From Gammaproteobacteria bacterium (GTDB lineage: Bacteria; Pseudomonadota; Gammaproteobacteria; Enterobacterales; Alteromonadaceae): DNA of 5,311 nt. Position 1 is the first letter of the stretch; each line of letters starts with the position of its first letter. A model generated the notes under the pieces. It saw only the letters and a program-made list of their open reading frames with translations, searched no databases and was not told the origin of the DNA. Location of the stretch: assembly GCA_027484495.1 (NCBI GenBank), contig JAIXSW010000251.1, positions 1 to 5,311 on the forward strand, read 5' to 3'. Shown one piece after another: positions 1-5,311 of this stretch. A program made the translations under genes and the position numbers.

Positions 1-338
1 CTGCTCAGCTTGTCCGCAATCGGTAAACAAGTTTCCACTGCGGCCATAGTTTGATTTGCCGCCTGCTCAGTCATGTCGATGACATGGGATAACCGGCGTT
101 TGGCATCAGGAATATCCTCTTCCAGCAAATTACTGATGGAAGGGTCAACCTGAAAGCTTTTGAGAGAATCATGCAGTTGCCGCGTCAGTTTCCCTACTTC
201 GGCGAAGAGCTCAGACGAACCAGGTACCGCAAGCCCCTGAACCAGCTCGTTGGCGGCATCCTGCTCGCCCATCTCCAGCAACTGCACAAGCTCACGCGCC
301 TGTTGCAGGGTGATTATAGGTGCCGTATATGCAGACAT
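1..338 (-). CDS. cheZ: CheZ, CheY-phosphate phosphatase, N-terminal half (3' end off the window)
   Basis: CheZ removes the phosphate from CheY-P in the cytoplasm and so ends the signal for changing rotation direction. The reading frame opens with ATG at 338-336, after an AGGAG seven bases upstream, and stays open for 112 codons to the window edge. Recognisable CheZ segments are LFAEVGKLTRQLHDSL at residues 44-59 and the stretch DAKRRLSHVIDMTEQAANQT at 78-97, which belong to the N-terminal helix and the start of the long hairpin helix. E. coli CheZ is about 214 residues, so roughly half is here. The catalytic Asp/Gln pair (D143 and Q147 in E. coli) and the C-terminal CheY-binding helix lie beyond the edge and cannot be checked. 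It follows cheY by 26 bases, the usual cheY-cheZ pairing. Identification rests on motif recognition and context and is firm. Confidence 0.95.
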   Translation of the reverse strand, partial: MSAYTAPIITLQQARELVQLLEMGEQDAANELVQGLAVPGSSELFAEVGKLTRQLHDSLKSFQVDPSISNLLEEDIPDAKRRLSHVIDMTEQAANQTMAAVETCLPIADKLS

Positions 339-345
339 AGCGCCA

Positions 346-350
346 CTCCT
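346..350 (-). promoter_or_regulatory. Shine-Dalgarno site of cheZ
   Basis: AGGAG on the minus strand lies seven bases before the cheZ ATG. It supports that start and independent ribosome loading in the short cheY-cheZ gap. Confidence 0.8.
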
Positions 351-364
351 GTGTCAGATACGGC

Positions 365-748
365 TTAACCTAAGCGCTCAAATACTTTTGATAACTTCTC
401 TTGTAATGTTGCTGCAGTAAATGGCTTGACGATATAACCGTTCACTCCGGCCTGAGCAGCAGCAATAATCTGCTCCTTTTTGGCTTCAGCAGTGACCATC
501 AGAACCGGGATATGCTTTAGTTTTGCATCTGCGCGGATCGCCCGCAACAAATCAATCCCTTGCATTCCAGGCATGTTCCAGTCGGTGACGACAAAATCAA
601 AATCACCATTTTGCAGCATAGGCAGAGCCGTGCTGCCATCATCTGCTTCCTGTACGTTCGTGAAGCCTAAATCACGTAACAGGTTTTTAATGATGCGTCT
701 CATAGTAGAAAAATCGTCTACCACGAGAATTTTCATATTTTTATCCAA
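365..748 (-). CDS. cheY: CheY, chemotaxis response regulator (TTG start)
   Basis: CheY is a single-domain receiver that CheA phosphorylates; CheY-P binds FliM at the flagellar switch and changes rotation. All signature positions are present: acidic pocket D11 and D12, phosphoacceptor D56 in TDWNMPGMQG, T86 in VTAEAKKEQ, the switch aromatic Y105, and K108 in the KPFTAATL stretch. At 127 residues it is a normal full-length CheY with no output domain. The start is most likely TTG at 748-746, because GGAGG sits five bases before it. The nearest ATG is four codons further in, which would put that site 17 bases away. The extra MDKN residues also resemble CheY of polar-flagellate gammaproteobacteria. 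It lies 41 bases after fliA and 26 before cheZ, so probably in the same transcript. FliA-dependent expression is common for che genes, but I saw no sigma-28 promoter here. Confidence 0.97.
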   Translation of the reverse strand: MDKNMKILVVDDFSTMRRIIKNLLRDLGFTNVQEADDGSTALPMLQNGDFDFVVTDWNMPGMQGIDLLRAIRADAKLKHIPVLMVTAEAKKEQIIAAAQAGVNGYIVKPFTAATLQEKLSKVFERLG

Positions 749-751
749 AAT

Positions 752-758
752 CCCCTCC
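752..758 (-). promoter_or_regulatory. Shine-Dalgarno site of cheY that decides the TTG start
   Basis: GGAGGGG on the minus strand is the strongest ribosome-binding sequence in the window. Its GGAGG core is five bases from TTG at 748 and 17 bases from the first in-frame ATG, so it favours TTG initiation. Confidence 0.8.
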
Positions 759-789
759 GACGAGATACCCCAGTGGTTATTCTCAAAAT

Positions 790-1509
790 TTACAACCAGT
801 CTTGCATCCGCGAACGCAACCGCAGCAATGCCTGACTATGAATTTGACTGACCCGAGATTCGCTGACGCTCAGTACTTCGCCAATCTCTTTTAAATTGAG
901 TTCATCATTATAATAGAGTGACAATACTATTGCCTCGCGCTCCGGTAAGCTACTGATATTTTTTACCAATGCTTGCTGGAACGAATCGCTGGCCTGTTCT
1001 TCAAACAGCTGGTCACCCTGCTTATCATTTGCGGTGACCAACACATCCTCACTAATCCCTAAGTCTTCCATACCAACGATACGGCCATTACTCGCGTCAC
1101 TGAGCATGTGATGATATTCATCTAAAGTTATATCAAGTTTTTCAGCAACTTCAACATCTTTTACGTCTCGACCCAATGTTGCTTCGAGTTCGGCGATAGT
1201 TTCAGCAATTAAACGGGAATTACGATGGACAGACCGGGGGGTCCAATCACCACGACGGATCTCATCGAGCATAGATCCTCGGATCCTGATCCCGGCAAAG
1301 GTCTCAAAACTGGCCCCCTTGGTATTGTCGAAATTTTTTGCCGCTTCAATCAGACCAATCATGCCTGATTGAATTAAATCATCGACCTGTACGCTGGCAG
1401 GTAAACGCGCCAATAAGTGGTAAGCAATTCGTTTAACCAGTGGCGCATGTTTTTCTACCAGCAACTGTAGCTGATTATTTCCGCCGTATGCTGCTAAACG
1501 ACTATTCAC
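790..1509 (-). CDS. fliA: FliA, flagellar sigma factor sigma-28 (GTG start)
   Basis: FliA directs RNA polymerase to late flagellar and chemotaxis promoters and is held inactive by the anti-sigma factor FlgM until the hook is complete. At 239 residues it matches the family. Sigma region 2 spans about 17-95, with LVKRIAYHLL (24-33), the core-binding segment DDLIQSGMIGLIEA (43-56) and GASFETFAGIRIRGSMLDE (65-83). Region 3 follows at about 96-170. Region 4 is near the end, with LPEREAIVLSLYY (188-200) and the helix-turn-helix NLKEIGEVLSVSESRVSQIH (205-224) that reads the -35 element. No ECF-type features are present. The start is GTG at 1509-1507, sharing four bases (GTGA) with the flhG stop. A G-run five bases upstream can serve as a weak ribosome site, and no in-frame ATG lies close upstream. 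Translation is therefore probably coupled to flhG. Confidence 0.97.
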   Translation of the reverse strand: MNSRLAAYGGNNQLQLLVEKHAPLVKRIAYHLLARLPASVQVDDLIQSGMIGLIEAAKNFDNTKGASFETFAGIRIRGSMLDEIRRGDWTPRSVHRNSRLIAETIAELEATLGRDVKDVEVAEKLDITLDEYHHMLSDASNGRIVGMEDLGISEDVLVTANDKQGDQLFEEQASDSFQQALVKNISSLPEREAIVLSLYYNDELNLKEIGEVLSVSESRVSQIHSQALLRLRSRMQDWL

Positions 1510-2396
1510 ATCATCCCCCGCCGTTCCGATTGCGGCTGAACCAACTGCTCAAGAAAAAACTCCAGATGCCCCGATGCGCTCGGTGGGACTGGCCACTGCA
1601 CAGCACGCGTAGCAAGAGTCTTCACCGCCAGCGAGGCCGGTGTTTTTGGAAATGCATCGACAAAAGCGCGTTGCTTTCGAGCCGCTTTACGCACGTTCTC
1701 GTCAAAAGGAATAGTCGCGACTAATTCAAGCGTGACATCCAGAAACCGATCTGTCACCCGGCTCAACTTCGCAAACAATTCCTGGCCTTCCCGCAGACTA
1801 CGCACCATATTAGCGACAATTTTAAAACGTTGCACCGCATGTTCTCTACTGAGGATCTTCATCAGTGCATAGGCGTCGGTGATTGATGAGGGTTCATCAC
1901 AGACTACAACAAGAACGTCCTGGGAAGCGCGCGAAAAACTCAGCACCATGTCAGAAATGCCAGCGGCAGTATCGACCAGCAATACATCAAAAGGAGTACG
2001 TAATTCGCTGAAAGCCCTGATCAGACCTGCGTGTTCCGCCGGACTCAGTTCAGTCATTGATTGTGTGCCAGAAGTCGCTGGCACAATTTTTATGCCAAAT
2101 GGACCTTCGATCAGAATATCGTCAAGCTCAACTTCACCGGCCAGCACGTGGAACAAATTTTTCTCGACACGTAAACCCAACATGACATCACAATTGGCGA
2201 GGCCAAGGTCGGCGTCCAACACTAAAACCTTTTTACCCATTTGGGCCATAGCCATCGCCAGGTTCAGAGTGACGTTGGTTTTACCAACCCCCCCCTTCCC
2301 ACCGGTCACAGCTATTACTTTTACCATCTGCTTTTTCATTCTTCTCAGGCCACTGGCTTGATCAAACATTAATTCATGATTATGCATAGGTTCCAT
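1506..2396 (-). CDS. flhG: FlhG (FleN/YlxH family), MinD-like ATPase limiting flagellar number
   Basis: FlhG is a ParA/MinD-type ATPase that restrains flagellar number, acting on FlhF and, in relatives such as Pseudomonas FleN, on the master regulator FleQ. An N-terminal DQASGLRRM (12-20) matches the DQA-type motif that stimulates FlhF GTP hydrolysis. The deviant Walker A is GKGGVGKT (33-40), with signature lysine K34 and P-loop lysine K39. VLVLDADLGLANCD (57-70) holds the ATPase aspartates, and LLVDTAAGIS (139-148) is the second switch. A C-terminal amphipathic stretch, GHLEFFLEQLV (276-286), fits the MinD-like membrane-targeting helix. At 296 residues the length is typical. The start is unsettled: ATG at 2396 overlaps flhF by 17 bases and lacks a good ribosome site; ATG at 2387 has GGA eight bases upstream; ATG at 2369 has none. 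All three keep the DQA motif. Its stop overlaps the fliA start. Confidence 0.96.
   Translation of the reverse strand: MEPMHNHELMFDQASGLRRMKKQMVKVIAVTGGKGGVGKTNVTLNLAMAMAQMGKKVLVLDADLGLANCDVMLGLRVEKNLFHVLAGEVELDDILIEGPFGIKIVPATSGTQSMTELSPAEHAGLIRAFSELRTPFDVLLVDTAAGISDMVLSFSRASQDVLVVVCDEPSSITDAYALMKILSREHAVQRFKIVANMVRSLREGQELFAKLSRVTDRFLDVTLELVATIPFDENVRKAARKQRAFVDAFPKTPASLAVKTLATRAVQWPVPPSASGHLEFFLEQLVQPQSERRGMM
2288..2295 (-). repeat. Eight-base G homopolymer inside the flhG Walker A codons
   Basis: The plus strand has eight C in a row, read as eight G in the coding strand across the codons AAG GGG GGG GTT (K34 to V37 of FlhG). It follows a GGG AAG, so the local purine run is longer. A one-base slip would shift the frame within the nucleotide-binding loop. 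The run is read directly; a role in switching is inference. Confidence 0.9.
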
Positions 2397-3816
2397 CCGC
2401 CCGGGCTGCTACATCCTGATACCACTGATGACCTGCATTACTATTCGCCAGTCGGAGTTGTTCAGCCTGCGTCACCATCACTTTGGCCTGAGCAGCTTCA
2501 ATGTCTTCAGGAACCCGTTGACCATTGGTCAAATAACTGACAGGTAAAGCATTTTGAATTGCGATATTGATAATTTCACCCAAGCTTAAGCATTCATCAA
2601 GTTTTGTGAAAATACAACCCGACAATGAAATTCGTTTGAAGTGTTCCACTGTCTCTTGCATTACACGGGCTTGCGAGGTCGCAGACAATACCAGATAACT
2701 TCTTATTTTGACACGTGAATTATGCATCAGCGCTGAGAGTTTTTCTGCCAGACGAACGTCGCGCTGACTCATACCCGCTGTATCGATCAGGATTAATTTA
2801 CGTTGCTGCAACTGCGTTAACAGTAGGGCCAATTCTTCGTGATCTTTAGCCTGTTTTACCGGACAACCAATGATACGGCCAAAAGTGGCAAGCTGTTCAA
2901 AAGCGCCAATACGAAAAGTATCCGTTGTAATCAAAGCAACCTGTTCCGGGCCGTGCAGCCGGGCGAATTGTGCCGCAAGTTTGGCAACAGTGGTAGTTTT
3001 ACCGACGCCGGTAGGGCCGACTAATGCAACCACACCGCCGCGACGCATCAAATCGTCATTGGTTGTGGTCAGCTGGCCTGCCAGTAGTTCCAGGGCACAT
3101 TCCCAGGCATCGCCGTCAGCAATGTCTTCTGGCATAAAGCAGGCAAGCTGATCAGCCATTGCTTCTGACAAACCTAGTTCGCAGAGTTTATCGATCACTA
3201 AGGCACGGACCGGTTCGCGTCGTGCCAGGTCCTGCCACATCAGTCCGGATACCTGATGCTGCAGCAACTGCTTCATCGAACCCATTTCCTGACGCATACT
3301 GTCAAATTGTTGCTGCATCAACTGCATCTGTTGCTGCTGTAACTTGTTGAAATCTGCCAGCGCTGCAGTTGCGACTGGTGCAGTGGCAGTATTCTGACGA
3401 TCTTGCGGCGCAGCCGGACGATTTTTGTGCAACAGCGGTGATTGCAACACTTCAGCAGTCACTTTTGCAGTCAATTTTTTGTCGCTTGTAACGACCGGTT
3501 CGGCATGCGCTTTTTGTTGTTTGATCATCTGCCGGGCGAGCAGAGCCCGCAGCGAGTCTGCCGGCGCTTCTTGTTCAGGTTCATCATCATCGACGCGGAT
3601 ATTGAGCTGACTACCGGTTGTAGCAGCCGCCGGCTTTTGCAGTTCTTCAGCCACAGGAGCCTTGCCGGGCTTGGCTTCCGGGTCTACCGCCGCAACCAGC
3701 TCAATGCCTCCTGCTACTTTTTTATTCGATAGAATAATCGCGTCTGGCCCGAGAAACTCTTTCACTTCCGCCAATGCTGTGCGCATATCTTTTGCTACAA
3801 AGCGCTTTATTTTCAT
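2380..3816 (-). CDS. flhF: FlhF, SRP-family GTPase for flagellar placement
   Basis: FlhF is the third SRP-type GTPase beside Ffh and FtsY; it marks the pole and recruits early flagellar parts, and FlhG stimulates its GTPase. The 478 residues show the expected three parts. The N-terminal B domain (about 1-45) starts MKIKRFVAKDM and includes LGPDAIILSNKK. A variable linker (about 46-190) is rich in Ala, Pro and Gln. The NG GTPase domain (about 195-455) carries G1 GPTGVGKTTT (267-276, P-loop K273), the SRP-type TTDTFRIGAFEQL (297-309), G3 DTAG (345-348) and G4 TKLDE (404-408). No motif is damaged. The ATG at 3816 has AGGAG seven bases upstream. The gene begins ten bases after flhA and its last codons overlap the first possible flhG start, so the two partner proteins are probably made together. 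There is no signal peptide or membrane segment. Confidence 0.97.
   Translation of the reverse strand: MKIKRFVAKDMRTALAEVKEFLGPDAIILSNKKVAGGIELVAAVDPEAKPGKAPVAEELQKPAAATTGSQLNIRVDDDEPEQEAPADSLRALLARQMIKQQKAHAEPVVTSDKKLTAKVTAEVLQSPLLHKNRPAAPQDRQNTATAPVATAALADFNKLQQQQMQLMQQQFDSMRQEMGSMKQLLQHQVSGLMWQDLARREPVRALVIDKLCELGLSEAMADQLACFMPEDIADGDAWECALELLAGQLTTTNDDLMRRGGVVALVGPTGVGKTTTVAKLAAQFARLHGPEQVALITTDTFRIGAFEQLATFGRIIGCPVKQAKDHEELALLLTQLQQRKLILIDTAGMSQRDVRLAEKLSALMHNSRVKIRSYLVLSATSQARVMQETVEHFKRISLSGCIFTKLDECLSLGEIINIAIQNALPVSYLTNGQRVPEDIEAAQAKVMVTQAEQLRLANSNAGHQWYQDVAARADGTYA
3299..3345 (-). repeat. CAG/CAA-rich low-complexity tract in flhF (Gln-rich linker)
   Basis: This stretch encodes residues about 158-173 of FlhF, with the runs LQQQQMQLMQQQF. 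Gln and Met dominate, and the surrounding segment to about 190 could form a short coiled coil. The codons mix CAG and CAA, so it is not a perfect triplet repeat. FlhF linkers vary widely between species. Confidence 0.75.
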
Positions 3817-3823
3817 CGTTTAA

Positions 3824-3828
3824 CTCCT
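3824..3828 (-). promoter_or_regulatory. Shine-Dalgarno site of flhF, overlapping the flhA stop codon
   Basis: AGGAG on the minus strand is seven bases before the flhF ATG. Its first two bases belong to the flhA TAG stop, so ribosomes ending flhA finish on the flhF loading site. That arrangement suits translational coupling. Confidence 0.8.
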
Positions 3829-5311
3829 AACCCGCCTGGCCAACCACGCTGACGATCCGCACTTGTTTGTCGTCGGGAATTTCCTGATAGGATAAAACCC
3901 GCAGTCCTGGAATGGTGTACTTCACGAATCGTGCCATCACGCTGCGTAAGATGCCGGAAGTCAGCAAGACTGCAGGCTCACCGGCTAATTCCTGTTGTTG
4001 AGACGCATCGCGCAGCGATTGCTGAATGCGTTCTGCCAGTCCTGGTTCGATGCCTGCACCATCGCTGCCTGCAGCCTGCATCGACTGATGCAGCATTTGC
4101 TCAAGCTCAGGGGCAAAAGTCATCACCGGAATTTCTGCAGCACCGGCGGCGACTTCCTGCACGATGAGTCGGCGTAGCGCAATACGGCAGGACGCGGTCA
4201 GGACATCAATGTCCTGGCTGCGGGCGCCGGTGTCCACCAAGGTTTGTGCAATAGTCCGCATATCACGGATCGGCACGCCTTCATGCAACAGATTCTGCAG
4301 CACTTTGACGACTGAACGCAGTGGCAGTGTATCTGGCACCAATGCCTCGGCCAGTTTTGGTGAGGTCTTCGCCAGCATATCCAGCAGATTTTGTACTTCT
4401 TCATGACCAAGCAGACTTGCAGCATTGTTAGTCAAAATTTGACTCAGATGCGTGGCGACGACGGTTGCGGCATCCACCACGGTGTAGCCCAATGTCTGAG
4501 CATGTTCACGCTGATTCCGTGGGATCCACACGGCATCGAGGCCAAACGCCGGGTCTTTGGTGGCAATCCCTTTCAGGCTACCAAACACTTGTCCCGGGTT
4601 TATCGCCAGTTCGTTATCATGCCGCAGTTCTGACTGGCCGGTGTTGACCCCCATCAGCGTCACGCGGTAAGTATTGGGTTCCAGATCGAGGTTGTCGCGG
4701 ATATGCACAGCCGGAATGAGAAAGCCCAGCTCTTGCGACAGTTTTTTCCGTACGCCTTTGATCCGGGCCAGCAATTCACCGCCCTGGGCTTTATCGACCA
4801 GCGGGATCAGGCGGTAGCCCACTTCCAGTCCTATCACGTCGACTGGCTGTACATCATCCCAGCTGATTTCTTTTTGGGGGGCCAAATCAGCTGCAGGAAC
4901 TAATTCAGACCGGGATTGACCCGCAGTCGCGGCAGGCGCGTGCTCACGTTTGTAGATCAGGTAAGAAACACCTCCCAGTAACGCAGCCAAACTGAGGAAT
5001 GCCAGGTGCGGCATGCCTGGTACAATCCCCATAATCGTCAGCAAAATCGCAGACACCACAAACACTTTCAGGTTGCCGAGCTGACCACTCATCTGCTCGC
5101 CTAAATCAGCTTCTTTGTTCTGGCGTGTCACGATAATCGCAGTACCGATGGATAGTAACAGACCGGGGATTTGCGCAACCAGACCATCACCGATAGTCAA
5201 CAGCGTGTAAACCTCCAGAGCCTCGCCAAACGGCAGGTCGTGTTGCAAGGTGCCGATGAAAATCCCGCCAATTAGGCCAACAAACAAAATGATCAAACCT
5301 GCAACCGCGTC
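3827..5311 (-). CDS. flhA: FlhA, flagellar type III export gate protein, C-terminal 494 residues (5' end off the window)
   Basis: FlhA is the main membrane component of the flagellar type III export gate; its cytoplasmic part forms a nine-subunit ring that docks chaperone-substrate complexes. The frame is open to the window edge, beginning DAVAGLIILFVGLIGG, so the TTG at 5296 is an internal codon and not a start. FlhA is usually about 690-700 residues, so roughly 200 are missing, including the first four helices and the FHIPEP loop with its signature. In the fragment, four hydrophobic segments lie at about 1-25, 36-62, 80-100 and 103-121. A linker follows, then the cytoplasmic domain from about 145 to the end. 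Conserved stretches include NELAINPGQVFG, DPAFGLDAVWI, LGYTVVDAATVVATHLSQ and the C-terminal PGLRVLSYQEIP. The gene ends in TAG ten bases before flhF. It looks intact. Confidence 0.97.
   Translation of the reverse strand, partial: DAVAGLIILFVGLIGGIFIGTLQHDLPFGEALEVYTLLTIGDGLVAQIPGLLLSIGTAIIVTRQNKEADLGEQMSGQLGNLKVFVVSAILLTIMGIVPGMPHLAFLSLAALLGGVSYLIYKREHAPAATAGQSRSELVPAADLAPQKEISWDDVQPVDVIGLEVGYRLIPLVDKAQGGELLARIKGVRKKLSQELGFLIPAVHIRDNLDLEPNTYRVTLMGVNTGQSELRHDNELAINPGQVFGSLKGIATKDPAFGLDAVWIPRNQREHAQTLGYTVVDAATVVATHLSQILTNNAASLLGHEEVQNLLDMLAKTSPKLAEALVPDTLPLRSVVKVLQNLLHEGVPIRDMRTIAQTLVDTGARSQDIDVLTASCRIALRRLIVQEVAAGAAEIPVMTFAPELEQMLHQSMQAAGSDGAGIEPGLAERIQQSLRDASQQQELAGEPAVLLTSGILRSVMARFVKYTIPGLRVLSYQEIPDDKQVRIVSVVGQAG

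Noticed and set aside
749..789. Possible sigma-28 or sigma-54 promoter or terminator in the fliA-cheY gap
   Set aside because: I looked for TAAAG with GCCGATAA spacing, for a GG/GC pair at -24/-12, and for a hairpin with a T run; none is convincing.
480..851. Plus-strand open frame of 123 codons opposite cheY and the fliA end
   Set aside because: It lies antisense to cheY, whose every signature residue is intact, spans a gene junction, and its translation shows no family I recognise.
1879..2361. Plus-strand open frame of 160 codons opposite flhG
   Set aside because: It is a mirror of the conserved FlhG frame, with a Ser/Thr/Pro-rich translation typical of antisense shadow frames and no domain.
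4198..4425. Minus-strand frame of 75 codons inside flhA in another register
   Set aside because: It is rich in Cys and Trp, lies wholly within the conserved FlhA cytoplasmic domain, and has no support as a gene.
4786..4793. TTATCGAC on the plus strand, resembling the reverse of a sigma-28 -10 element
   Set aside because: No matching -35 element lies at the right distance, and it sits deep in flhA with no gene start downstream to serve.
5294..5296. TTG as the start of flhA
   Set aside because: The frame continues upstream to the window edge with conserved FlhA residues (DAVAG), so this is an internal leucine codon.

Overview
The window is a compact block of flagellar and chemotaxis genes, all read from the minus strand. 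From high to low coordinates the order is flhA (5' end off the window), flhF, flhG (fleN/ylxH type), fliA, cheY and cheZ (3' end off the window). The plus strand holds no gene I can support. Coding density is close to total: the largest gap is 41 bases (cheY/fliA), and two junctions overlap.

The gene order, the protein sequences and the roughly balanced base composition point to a gammaproteobacterium with a polar flagellum of the Vibrio/Aeromonas/Shewanella/Pseudomonas kind. FlhF and FlhG set flagellar position and number in such bacteria and are absent from peritrichous E. coli. CheZ as the CheY-P phosphatase also fits gammaproteobacteria. I cannot name the genus. Aeromonadales or a near relative is a guess only.

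Region by region: 5311-3827 encodes the last four membrane helices and the whole cytoplasmic domain of the export-gate protein FlhA. 3816-2380 encodes the SRP-type GTPase FlhF. 2396-1506 encodes the MinD-like ATPase FlhG. 1509-790 encodes sigma-28 (FliA). 748-365 encodes the response regulator CheY, and 338-1 the first half of CheZ.

Together these genes cover export of late flagellar substrates (FlhA), placement and counting of the flagellum (FlhF/FlhG), the switch to late flagellar transcription (FliA), and control of rotation direction (CheY/CheZ). Spacing suggests one transcript with translational coupling: 10 bases between flhA and flhF, about 17 bases of overlap for flhF/flhG (start uncertain), a 4-base GTGA overlap for flhG/fliA, then 41 and 26 bases. 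I saw no convincing sigma-54 or sigma-28 promoter and no terminator hairpin.

This is a conserved, well-known locus, and I do not see a new system in it. The points worth a second look are small: an eight-G run inside the Walker A codons of flhG, a TTG start for cheY, a GTG start for fliA, and a glutamine-rich linker in FlhF.
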